This document shows, in pieces, positions 55,022 through 64,000 of a stretch of DNA of 64,000 bases. The stretch comes from Escallonia rubra (taxonomy: Eukaryota; Streptophyta; Magnoliopsida; Escalloniales; Escalloniaceae). A program made the translations under genes and the position numbers. The number at the start of each line of letters is the position of its first letter. The stretch's first letter is position 1. Where the stretch lies: assembly GCA_033065855.1 (NCBI GenBank), contig JAVXUO010002918.1, positions 62,001-126,000 on the forward strand, in the 5' to 3' direction. Below the pieces are notes generated by a model. The model was given only the letters and a program-made list of their open reading frames with translations. It did not search any database and had not been told where the DNA came from.

Positions 55022-55974
55022 CGTCTCTGTTGAGAGATCGGTACAATGCTATGGAGAGGCAATTGAAGGCATAAATTGGTAGACTACAGAGTCCAAGTTA
55101 TTTATCAAGGAGTTGGAGAAGGTGAAGATTGTTAGTGTTTTCCAAAATATTGTGTCAATTTTTTGGGATTCATTTTGTGTATCAAAATGATGAAAGGAAG
55201 GTAAAAGGGCAAAGAGGGAGGAATCCCATAGATAAGGGAATTGGAAAAGTACGTGGGTATATAAGAAGGAGCTCCACTTACTTTAATGTTTGTCTGGTAT
55301 GCTAAGGTGTATACATGTACACCGAGTTTGGTGCGAAGCACCATACAAAAAACGATAGCACACACTCGCGCACATTGCCTCAAAACGAGATTAGACGCCT
55401 TAAATTTTTCTTGATCGAATCTGGGCCGTCAGTGTGGATGGGTTTGATGCACTAGTGCAATGATTGGGTCAAATCAAACCCATGCGCTGGGAGCTAATTG
55501 GTTAATAGTCCAGAATCTAGACCGTTAATCTTAACGATTTCTGATCCAATGTTCCAGATTGAATGGGGATGGTGAAAGGGTGTGACCCTCGGTGAGCAGC
55601 CACAACTGCTTTATAATTAGAGCAGAAAATCTGATTTTTTGAACCCCTAATACACTTAGCCTTTCTCTAGTCTTTTTCTTCCTTTCTGCAGATTTTCTAC
55701 CAAGAATGAATTTTTACAGAATTCTTTCTTATAAAAATATTATCCAGAATTACATACTCTGTGAGGTGAATATTGTTTGTGCAAACGTTATTTGCTAGTT
55801 ACCTTCCTTGTATTTTGGAGGATATTTGTCGGTAACCCGTTGCACACCGTTTCTGGTGGGGGCAAATATAAACTTAAGGAAAGCGTTATGATGTGCCTCG
55901 AAGCCAACTTTCTTTTCAGTCACGAAACCATTCCATATATACCACTAACAATATTAAGTTTGTATTTTGCTACA

Positions 55975-56790
55975 ATGGCATTCATGACGTTGAAAGACAT
56001 GGGCAGTGACTTCCACTGTTTGGAGCACTTTGATGGTGGGGACTTCATATGTTGGCAAATGAAGATGCACTTTCTGCTTGTTACCGTGAAAAGGTTACTA
56101 TGTAATCATAAATCCAAGACCTCCGGAACCCGATGAAAATAAGGAGGAAAGTGTTGCTAGAACACGTAAAAGGTTGAGGTGGAATCAAGATGATGAATAA
56201 TGTTGCGGACATATTCTAAACGGCATGTCCAACACATTGTTCGATGTCTATCATACTGTCAAGACCGCTAAGGAGCTTTGGAACCAACTAGAGCATTGCT
56301 ATATCACCGAGGATGCCACTAGTAAGAGGTTCATTAAACATTTATCATAAAATGGTTGATGGTAGGTCAGTAATGGAGCAATTTAATGAGATTAAGAAAA
56401 TTCTTGATCTATATTCCTAACACAAGTTAGCCTTGGACAAATTTATTATTGTTACATCAATTATTGATAAATTGCCTCCCTCTTGAAAAAAATTTAAAAA
56501 CAGCTTTAAGCATCATAAGGAAGACATCAATCTTGACGAGTTGGGTACTCATATTCGGATTGAGGAAGACTTGCGTAAGGAAGAAAGGTCTAAAAATGAA
56601 AGCGTTTAAAAAATTTTGGCCATGGAGGAGGGAGAGTCATCCAAGAATAACTCCCGTGAGAACAACAAAAGGAAGCATCAAGGAAATGACGACGAGGACA
56701 AGAAAAGTGCTATCACTGTGGCAAACCAGGGCACTATAAGCGTGATTGTCGTGCTTTGAAGAAACAGTAAAAGACGAATGAAAATAATAC
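55975..56790 (+). pseudogene. copia gag remnant with zinc knuckle
   Basis: It starts MAFMTLKDMGSDFHCLEHFDGGDFICWQMKMHF (UBN2/gag start, F-D-G-x-x-F-x-x-W-Q-x-K-M pattern), stops, and continues in other frames as LFDVYHTVKTAKELWNQLEHCY and SVMEQFNEIKKILDLY. A C-x2-C-x4-H-x4-C knuckle (CYHCGKPGHYKRDC, about 56713-56754) follows. At least four frame breaks. Confidence 0.82.
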
Positions 56791-57179
56791 AGTCGCGGTA
56801 ATAAGTGAGGTCACTGTTCTTGAAGATAATGATGCATGAAGGATTGATCTGGGTGGGACAGGGCACGTGTGCAAGGACGAGGTTTTTTTGCAACCTATGA
56901 ACCAGTGAAGGATGGTAGCATTCTTTACAGGTAAATTAGTCAATTGTGCAGATTGCGGGCAAAGGAAATGTTAAGCTCGAAATTTACATCCGGGAAAGTT
57001 GTCACCCTCACCAATTTTTTTCACGTACCCGAGATTATGAAGAATTTAGTTTCAAATTGTATGTTTAACAAGTTTGGTTTCAAACTTGTTTTTGAGGCTG
57101 ATAAGTTTGTACTCTCTAAGGGAGGTGTTTTTATGGGAAAGAGATATTTTTGTGAGGGGATGATTAAACTCATTATTAG

Positions 57180-57880
57180 TAATAAGAATTTTAATTCTGC
57201 TTATATTATTGAGTCAGAATCTTCTCTTTGGCATAGTCCTTTAAGACATGTTAATAATAGGAAAATGAATGACATGATTAAATTAAATCTTTTGCCTAGT
57301 ATGCATGTAGATAAAGGATTGGGCAAGACTTGTATGCTTACTAAAATCACAATGGACAAAGAAAGGGAAATATTTTAGATTTGATACATAATGATTAGGA
57401 GATTTTCACTCCACTCCTTCGTTAGGAGGAAATTCATAGTATGTGACATTTATTGATAATAATTATAGGTATTGCTACGTTTATTTGTTGCATAATAAAA
57501 ATGATGTCATGCCTAACTTTGTGACATACAAAAATGAAGTAGAAAATTTTTGTGATACCAAAATTAAAGTCCTTAAAATCGATAAGGGAGGGGAGTACTA
57601 TGAGCCACCTTTCTTTGAAGAAAATGGCGTAGTACATGAGCTTTTTGCACCTTATACACCACAACAGAATGGTGTGGCGGAAAGAAATAATAGGACACTA
57701 GTTGAAATGGTTAATGCCATGCTCTCCAATATGGGTTTAAGAAAAGGATTTTGGGGGGAAGGTTTATTAACGGTTTGCTACATATTAAATAGAATTCGTA
57801 GTAAAGGGTGTGGCGGAAAGAATGGTGTGGCGGAAAGAAAGAATAGGACACTTATGAATTATGGAAGAAAATGAAGCCTA
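57180..57880 (+). pseudogene. copia integrase remnant
   Basis: SLWHSPLRHVNNRKMNDMIKLNLLPS is a GAG-pre-integrase segment. In the core, FIDNNYRYCYVYLLHNKNDV, KVLKIDKGGEYY (catalytic Asp region, usually R(S/T)D-x-GGEY) and PYTPQQNGVAERNNRTLVEM (catalytic Glu) are visible. The first catalytic Asp block is not preserved in frame. A second 'aatggtgtggcggaaagaa' (about 57822) duplicates the NGVAER motif, and the frame ends soon after. Confidence 0.85.
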
Positions 57881-58163
57881 ATCTAAATTATTTTAAGGAT
57901 TGTGGTTGTAGGGCTGTTGTGAGAGGGCTAGAACCAAAAAGAGAGAAATTGGGTGAAAGAGGCATTGTATGTATTTTCATTGGTTATGCTTTACATAGTA
58001 AAGCATATAGTTCATGGTAGTGGAATAGAATGATTATTATTCTAAAAACACTATCATTGAATTTAGGGATGCCATCTTTGACGAAAGTAGGTTCCAATCA
58101 CTTCCTAAGCAAGTTGAGCAAAAGGAAGTTCAACGTGAAGTTGAGGAAAGCCATGAAAATGCA

Positions 58164-59000
58164 GTGGAACCTAGGAGAAGCAAAAGAATGAGAAATGCTA
58201 AAACTTATCGACTCGATTTCTACATGTATTTGGTAGAAGGAACTAGGATGGTAGTACATAACTCCATACCAATTGTCTTAAATGTGAAATCCAACCCTAG
58301 GACTTATGAAGAGGCCATGAATGAAGAGATTGATTCTTCCTTTTAGAAGCAAGCTATCAATGAAGAGATTGATTCAATCGTGGGGAATGAAACATGGAAA
58401 TTGGTGTATTTACTACCTGGTTCTAAACCCATTTTTTGTAAATGGATCTTCAAGAAAAAGCTAAGAGTTGATGGATCGATTGAAAATTTGAAGTCAAGGT
58501 TAGTGGCTAAGGGATTTTTTCAAAAGGAAGGTGTCGATTATTTTGACACTTATGCATCTGTTGTCAGGATAGCCACTATCAGGGTGCTTCTAACTCTAGC
58601 TTCCATCCATAAGCTAGTAATTCACCAAATGGACATTAAAATAACATTTTTTTAAATGGTAAATTAAATGAGGAGGTGTACATATAACAACCGGAAGGTT
58701 TTGTTTTACGTGGGCAAGAACGTAAAGTTTGTAAACTAATCATGGGCAAGAACGTAAAGTTTGTAAACTAATTAAGTCTTTGTATCGACTTAAGCAAGCC
58801 CCAAAGCAGTGGCATCAAATGTTTGATCAAATTGTGATGTCTAATGGTTTCAAAATAAAGGAATCGAATAAGTGTGTGTATAGAAAGGTCAATGGCAGTA
58901 CTGGGATTATCATTTGCTTATACGTAGATGAAGGACATATGTGTTACATACGTGATTTTAGGAATTAAAATTATAAAGAATAATGGTTGCATATAACCTT
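58164..59000 (+). pseudogene. copia reverse transcriptase remnant
   Basis: Blocks: EPRRSKRMRNAK, NETWKLVYLLPGSKPIFCKWIFKKKLRVDGSIENLKSRLVAKGF, DYFDTYASVVRIATIRVLLTLASIH, VIHQMDIKITFF (catalytic Asp block, then frame lost), YRLKQAPKQWHQMFD and ICLYVDEG, where the usual YVDD active site reads YVDE. An 18-25-bp 'gggcaagaacgtaaagtttgtaaactaat' duplication lies at 58711-58770. Non-functional. Confidence 0.85.
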
Positions 59001-59057
59001 GTCACAAATTCATTATATTGAGAAGGTGTTAAAAAGTTTGACCATTTGGACAGCACC

Positions 59058-59401
59058 CTAGTTAGCACTCCATTTCATGAAAGTATCAAGTTGTCTCCCA
59101 ATGACGGTACAACTCTGATGATACTTACATTTCTTTCGATCAAATATAATTTTCATCCCTACAAGACAACTCGTTCTTGTCTCCGCTCTATGAGCTTTAG
59201 ACAAATGATCACGTTTATCGATCTCTCGAAAACCCTCTTTGTTGCACACAAATTTTTCATAGGTGACAATTTCATATTTTCGACTTTTGTTTGAATAATC
59301 CTTGTGCACACCAAAACCCATTTTCCCTCCATAGTCCACCCAAAATTTTCACGCCTCATCCTGGCTATCGAATTCCATACTATTTTTAGGTACCCAATCA
59401 T
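59058..59401 (-). pseudogene. FAR1/FHY3-type DNA-binding domain fragment
   Basis: The minus strand reads PKNSMEFDSQDEA, stop, KFWVDYGGKMGFGVHKDYSNKSRKYEIVTYEKFVCNKEGFREIDKRDHLSKAHRAETRTSCLVGMKIIFDRK, the WRKY-GCM1-like zinc-finger domain (FAR1) of MULE-transposase-derived transcription factors and related Mutator transposases. The cysteines in FVCNKEG and RTSC are present. A TGA stop after SQDEA (near 59356) breaks it, and the rest of the domain is cut by the copia sequence at about 59106. It may come from a FAR1-related gene or a Jittery-like MULE. Confidence 0.82.
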
Positions 59402-59420
59402 CTAATCTGCATTTGGACAG

Positions 59421-59911
59421 AAGTTCATTACTTCATGCTTCAAGAAGTTTACTACGTAATTTAACAACATACATGCATTTCACTATCTTAAACTCCATGA
59501 ACAATATGCATTTTTAGTAAGTTACTGAAAAAGGAAATGTAAAATTGCCCCAATCTACAAGTTTCCAAAGTTACTAGAAAAGGAAAACAGACAAGTGCTC
59601 CAATTTTCATTAATTTACTGAAACAAGGAGACATTATGCTAATTAAGTTGGAGAAACTGAACAACAAACATGAGTAGAGAATCAAAGCATTCAAGTTTAG
59701 GTACAATTAAATCAATAAAACATCATTCGGGATACATAGATTAAATATTGATAATGTCCAATTTGAGAGTAGCAGGTTATGAGCTCCCATTAATGTGTTC
59801 ACCAAACAAAGAGAATAATTTTCTCATGAAGTGAAAGTTATTTTTTTCTTTCTGCTTAATGGTATGAAACGTGAACAAAAGTGCAGCAATCATTCACTTA
59901 TGTTATAGAAA
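59421..59911. other. Intergenic with short internal repeats
   Basis: 'aaagttactagaaaaggaaa' / 'agttactgaaaaaggaaa' and 'gccccaatctacaag' / 'gctccaattttcatt' recur within 59515-59630. No gene recognised. Confidence 0.4.
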
Positions 59912-60541
59912 CTACCCTTTGAAAAAAAAAATTGTCTGAACTCGGATCCTTGACAGAATACATGAGACTGATATGTTGCTTCTTGCAATCAGTTCCTCCA
60001 TGGTAGATACCAAGCACTTCTGTACATTTTCAGAATTGGTAACAACATACATTATGGTGGCCGAAGGTGTTGACGAGAAAAGGTCTACCATGGCATGTAG
60101 ACCGATTGGAGGAGATGTCCATGCCTCTTCGCCAGTGGATGAAGGTTCTTCCATGGCGGCGATGGGATTTCAGGCCGCTTCAATGTAGAATTGTAGATCG
60201 CTTTGCCGGAAGGTGAGTTGAATCGTCGTCGTCAGAAGGTGGTCCCGTCGTCACCGCTGGCAGATGGAATTAGGGAAAGAGAGATGGAGAGACGACTGGG
60301 TTTGGAGAGAGAATCCCCCATTTGGTCGCGTCGCCGGACGGTGAGATGAAGCCGCTGTCGCCGGAAAGTGGTCACCGTTAGAATTATCGTCGGTTTGGAG
60401 AGAGATAGGGAGTCATTAATGGAGAGAGAAGGGGAATATCCCGACATAAATGCTGTCTCGGCCAAAATTGATGACGTGGAGAAATCTCAGTCGTTACCGT
60501 CCATTTATCTCGATCGGACGGCTATAAAAGTGGCTACAGCA
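59912..60541 (-). other. Possible 5' exon and leader of the FAR1-like unit
   Basis: On the minus strand a frame beginning MAAMEEPSSTGEEAWTSPPIG (about 60160) has the acidic/Ser-rich feel of FAR1-family N-termini, preceded by GCCGGCGAC-rich sequence and CTCTCTCC tracts that look like a 5' leader. The link to the FAR1 fragment 500 bp downstream is inferred from orientation and spacing only. A 'ggctataaaag' TATA-like site at about 60521 points the other way. Confidence 0.3.
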
Positions 60542-60571
60542 CCCCTGCTGTAACCCTTGTTACAGCAGGGG
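60542..60571. repeat. Perfect 13-bp-stem hairpin with 4-nt loop at an RLP breakpoint
   Basis: CCCCTGCTGTAAC, loop CCTT, GTTACAGCAGGGG. It lies ~5 bp from the point where RLP homology ends (about 60576), so it may mark the terminus of an inserted element. Confidence 0.85.
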
Positions 60572-60575
60572 ATCT

Positions 60576-61435
60576 GGATCCCAGATAGTCGGATCTGATC
60601 TAGTTGAAAACTTGGAACTGAAGCTTGAGACTCATCTCTTTCCAACAAATAGTCGTTATACATGCTTTCGATCACCTTAAGTCTTGAGTGATTGAAGAAT
60701 GGCCTAAATGAGATTGGGATCTCAAAATTGTCGTTTGAAAGTCTAAGTTCTTCGAGAGATGTCAGATTAACAAGTGGAGATAACCCAATATCTCCAGTAA
60801 ACTGATTGGAAGAGAGAAGGATCGACTTGAGGGATGTCAAGTTTGCCCAGTACCAAGGTAAGTTGCCCTCAAGTTTATTAGATGAGAGGTCAATCACTTG
60901 AAGAGTCTTCGGCCTGTAGAGCACTTCAAAATACTTACTTGATTTGTATTATACATAGTACATCACATTTCATGTCATGACAAAAACACTTCATTTGTAT
61001 TATACATCATAGTATATCATATCATATTATTATCCATTTATACCTCTCTATTTTTGAAAGCATTAAAATTCTGGATATTTCTCTTTCCAATGTTAGTAAA
61101 ATGTTTGGCACTCTAGAGTTGCCAGTTTGAACCATGAATTTTTTTCCCCAGACAAATTGAAACATGACTTGCTCTGTATGTACTTCAATTTTCAAATAAG
61201 AGAAACCAAAAGAATTTGATAAGACTAGCTTGGATCCCATAAGATTAATGCTTATGTAATCATTGAGAGTATATTATTGAGATTTCTTTTTTCACTTATA
61301 TTTGAAACCTATAAGGAAATCCGATTAATGTGGTAATCAATTACAATATTTTTTGGTTAAATTTAATTATTTTGTCAGTAAATAAGTTAAAGGTCAACTA
61401 ATGTATCTTTTAGTGAAAAAAGTGTATATATTTAA
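60576..61435 (-). pseudogene. RLP pseudogene psi-3 (start of last exon plus intron 2)
   Basis: On the minus strand 60926-60576 matches the first ~110 codons of the last exon of the intact RLP (TLQVIDLSSNKLEGNLPWYWANLTSLKSILLSSNQFTGDIGLSPLVNLTSLEELRLSND...). It lacks about 11 nt just after the splice acceptor (ctctacag then gccgaagactctt, where the intact gene has gactatgtagaatgaagactctt). 60927-61435 aligns with the intact gene's second intron. The remaining ~570 codons are gone at the hairpin-bearing junction. Confidence 0.88.
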
Positions 61436-61445
61436 CCTAAACGGG

Positions 61446-61522
61446 AATGGATCAAATCGACCCAAATGGGTATGGAACAAACCGACCCAAATGGGTATGG
61501 ATCAAACCGACCCAAATGGGTA
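61446..61522. repeat. 25-bp tandem repeat, three copies
   Basis: Unit 'atggatcaaaccgacccaaatgggt' with one or two substitutions per copy. Confidence 0.93.
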
Positions 61523-61529
61523 TATAACT

Positions 61530-62089
61530 TGCGTACAACAAAATCTATAAAAATAACACTTAAACGCTTTTTGGGCTTCGAGGTATGAGTTAGGAGTCCG
61601 TTCACTCATTGACTACTAGAATAATTTAAGAATGATGAACCCGGCTCGGACTTCTTTCAAGGAAGTCCTTCGCCTCGTAATTGCGAATGTCTCATTATAT
61701 TTTCTGCTACTCCTTAGAGAATTTGGATAAGGAGACTAAGTTATACAATGAGAATTGTTAAGCACCCCATCATACCCAAAATAGGTCTCTGCTCATCCAA
61801 ATGTGATTTTAATCATTTTCTTCCGACACACAGATAAAGCAAAACAAAATGTAAGTTAAACCTATGTTTGGTTTGAGGTTAACAACGAGGGTTTAGGGTT
61901 TGATATTAACAACAGGGGTCGAGTGGCTTACCTAACCAATCAAACAAATTGAGATCTAAACCACGTAGCTCTAACCCTAGGTGTCGCCATATAAATTTTG
62001 AACTTTGCAAAATCGAAGGTAAGAAAATAACAGTAAACATTATGATTCTAGATACGTTGTGCACTGCATAACCAGAAATATCAATTATC
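61530..62089. repeat. RLP-cluster repeat module II, copy 4
   Basis: 'gagactaagttatacaatgagaattgttaagcaccccatcatacccaaaataggtctctgctcat', 'cttccgacacacagataaagcaaaacaaaat' and 'attctagatacgttgtgcactgcataa' align with 13960-14260. It ends at the copia LTR at 62090. Confidence 0.7.
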
Positions 62090-62639
62090 TGTTAGATTAT
62101 TCATTCATCTTGACCCCATAATCAAGATCATTAGAATGTTACAAGAGCATAAACATAAGAACAATAGGGTTACGAACTCACCGGAATGGAAGGAAGCCAT
62201 AGATTACCAAGAGTTTTATTCCGATAATGAAAGAACACCAAGATGCGGAAGCAAACATATTCCTTTTGATATTGATCTTGACTACTCCTCTATTCTTGAT
62301 GATGGAATAGAGTCATGTATTTTTTTCTTTAGTCTAGGAGGCAAAGAATGGCCAAACATTATGATACCCTAGCCTCAAATAAAAAGAATTATTTATATAG
62401 AGAGAGTAGTGGGATCAACCCTAAAGCCTGTCAAATCTCAACCGTCCATCAAAGTTAAGAGGTTAGGGTCTACAAGCCTTTTATACACTATAAATTATTA
62501 GTGTATTGGATGTTAAATTAAATAGGCCCATAATATTATTTAGCCTAATTTAATTAATTAATGTCCAAGTCAAATAATAAGTCAACATTAGTATGACCCG
62601 TTAGGCCACTTAATTGGACTGGACAGATCAATTCCAACA
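62090..62639 (-). repeat. 3' LTR of a minus-strand copia element
   Basis: On the minus strand it begins TGTTGGAATTGATCTG (62639) and is inferred to end at ...AATCTAACA (62090), giving TG...CA termini and ~550 bp. An ORF inside (62136-62372, plus) is antisense to the LTR and not believed. The 5' LTR and the target duplication lie outside the window. Confidence 0.7.
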
Positions 62640-62650
62640 TTCTCCCACTT
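62640..62650 (-). other. Polypurine tract of the copia element
   Basis: The minus strand reads AAGTGGGAGAA immediately before the LTR start TGTTGGAATT, the expected position for second-strand priming. Confidence 0.75.
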
Positions 62651-64000
62651 GGCCAAGGGTTATTCTAAGGTTAATGTCATAAATTTTGACATAGCGAAAT
62701 TGAACAAAACATCTCGTAAGTTTGTCCGAATTTAACACAAATACTAAAATGAATCGAAGTTAGTATCCATGCCCCTCAACACCACTACACCGTTCTCTGG
62801 TTACAATCTCAGAACTTTTGCCAAATATGACAGTCAAATAGCTTAATAGACATACTATATCGTTCCATAATAAATAACACTATGAACAAGTTCATGTGAT
62901 CTTTACATGAGTGTTTGTTTCAAAATACTTCAAATGTGTACTTTTAATGAGAAGTAAGAAATCATAATCATAATATCCAGAATCCAAAACAAAAGGTGAT
63001 CACGTAAATAAATGTCTCAAATAAAAAACCCATCATCTGAGGGAAAGACTATCAACCAAACCCATGCTAGAAACATGTTCTCAGAAGAGATTGGGTGATA
63101 AGCCTTTCGTCATGGGATACGCCAACATAGCGATCATACTGATATGCTGAATAGACATTATTTGATTCTGAATTCTTTCCTTCACAAGAAGATACTTAAT
63201 CTAGATATGCTTCGTTCCACCACTTGATTTGTTGTTCTTGAAAAAGAAAACAACAGCCTGATTGTCACATAATATCTTTAGTGGTCTCGAAATGGTATCA
63301 ACCACTTTAAGTCCCGTAATGAAGTTCCTCAACGACACACCATGACACGAAGCCTTAAAACATGGCACAACCTCTGCCTCCATGGTGTGAGAAGCCACTA
63401 ATGACTGCTTAGCACTCTTCCATGAAACAGGTCATTCTGCGAGCATGAAGACATAACCTGATGTGGATTTCAGGGTATCGACGCACCCTGTATAATCAGA
63501 ATTGGAATAATCAATAACCTTAAGGTTATCTGACTTCCTATAGATAAGCATGAAATCCTTGGTATCCTGTAACTAGCACATGACTTTCTTGGATTCTTTC
63601 CAATGACCCATACCTAAGTTTATTTGGTAACGTCCAAGCATGCCAATAACATACACTATATCTGGGCGAGTACAGACTTGAGCATACATGAGACTCCTTA
63701 CTGCTGAGGCATAGGGAATACGCTCAATTTTGTTTAGCTCCAGTTGATTCCTAGGACATATGTAGCAAACTGAATTTGTCACCCTTAACAACAGGGACAA
63801 CAGTGGGAGCACAATTATGCATGATGAAACTTTTGAAAACCTTATCAATAAAAGCTCTTTGGGACAATCCCAATATTCCTTGAGACCTATGTCGGTGAAT
63901 CTCAATGCCTATAACATAAGAGGCCTCTCCAAGATCTTTCATATCAAAATTCTTGGACATAAAATTTTGGGTCTCATGCAACATATGCATATCACTACTA
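62651..64000 (-). mobile_element. Ty1/copia retrotransposon, 3' internal part (continues past the window)
   Basis: On the minus strand: late RT/connection (FDMKDLGEASYVIGIEIHRHRSQGILGLSQRAFIDKVFKSF, about 63945-63820), then YASAVRSLMYAQVCTRPDIVYVIGMLGRY (about 63720-63630) and RNase H (MASHTMEAEVVPCFKASCHGVSLRNFITGL, CDNQAVVFFFKNNKSSGGTKHI, 63398-63201). These belong to the C-terminal end of copia polyproteins. Frames change between 63751-63990 and 63573-63905 and again before RNase H, so at least this part is disrupted. It differs from the copia at 55131-59106 in orientation and sequence. Confidence 0.85.

Larger units (their letters stand above)
55131..59106 (+). mobile_element. Dead Ty1/copia retrotransposon, 3' truncated
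   Basis: In order on the plus strand: an LTR-like region (about 55131-55860; 'ttccagattgaatgggg', 'ataattagagcagaaaatc'), gag (55975-56790) with its zinc knuckle, GAG-pre-integrase (about 57180-57370), integrase core (57443-57780), and RT (58370-59000). The text then stops at an RNase H-proximal segment (TLVSTPFHESIKLSPNDG, to about 59106), where a FAR1 fragment begins. No 3' LTR follows. Frameshifts, stops and internal repeats are throughout. The order gag-integrase-RT is diagnostic of copia. Confidence 0.85.

Noticed and set aside
59046-59294. Plus-strand 82-codon frame as part of copia
   Set aside because: Only its first ~20 codons look like copia; the rest is antisense to the FAR1 fragment.
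62136-62372. 78-codon plus-strand frame near the right end
   Set aside because: It lies antisense inside the copia LTR, between its TATA-proximal region and end, with no recognisable domain.

Overview
This window looks like repeat-rich nuclear DNA from a flowering plant, probably a eudicot; the species is not identified. The evidence is an intron-containing leucine-rich-repeat receptor-like protein (RLP) gene, fragments of plant MICU, cytosolic HSP90, FAR1 and mitochondrial-type HSP20 genes, plant-type L1 LINEs, Ty1/copia and Ty3/gypsy LTR elements, hAT elements, and Tourist- and Stowaway-like MITEs. No bacterial, organellar or CRISPR-like organisation is visible.

Layout. 0-3.6 kb: a Tourist-like remnant, a non-autonomous hAT element with a perfect 8-bp target duplication, a LINE tail and the 5' stub of an RLP gene. 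3.8-7.1 kb: an HSP90 pseudogene fragment and an L1 ORF1 interrupted by a MITE. 8.06-12.82 kb: the one gene that appears intact, a three-exon minus-strand RLP of 868 codons. 14.8-18.7 kb: a broken MICU-like gene that has lost its last calcium loop. 18.9-22.8 kb: a second hAT element, tandem repeats and a 65-bp-arm palindrome. 24.6-26.0 kb: a probable solo LTR. 26.7-28.4 kb: an RLP pseudogene whose upstream region was split by an 8.7-kb LTR element (28373-37101) carrying gag but no recognisable pol. 38.4-43.1 kb: another RLP 5' stub split by a Stowaway MITE, a broken Harbinger-transposase-like (ALP1/HARBI1) gene and a 3' RLP pseudogene. 44.7-46.7 kb: one hAT element nested inside a close relative, each with its own 8-bp target duplication. 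47.4-54 kb: a decayed LINE containing a hAT element that carries an HSP20 gene fragment (a Pack-hAT). 55.1-59.1 kb: a dead copia element next to a FAR1 fragment. 60.6-61.4 kb: another truncated RLP copy. 62.1-64 kb: the 3' end of another copia element, running off the window.

Biologically this is a tandemly duplicated RLP cluster, a class often involved in cell-surface immune or developmental recognition. One member seems intact, and the others survive as exon and promoter fragments broken up by transposons. The same RLP 5'-flank (TATA, 5' leader and about 300 bp upstream) recurs four times, and a second associated repeat module recurs at least four times, so the history of duplication and insertion can be read directly. 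The most notable features are the HSP20-carrying hAT element, the nested hAT pair, the gag-only LTR element with minisatellite-rich LTRs, and the paralogous empty site proving the Stowaway insertion.
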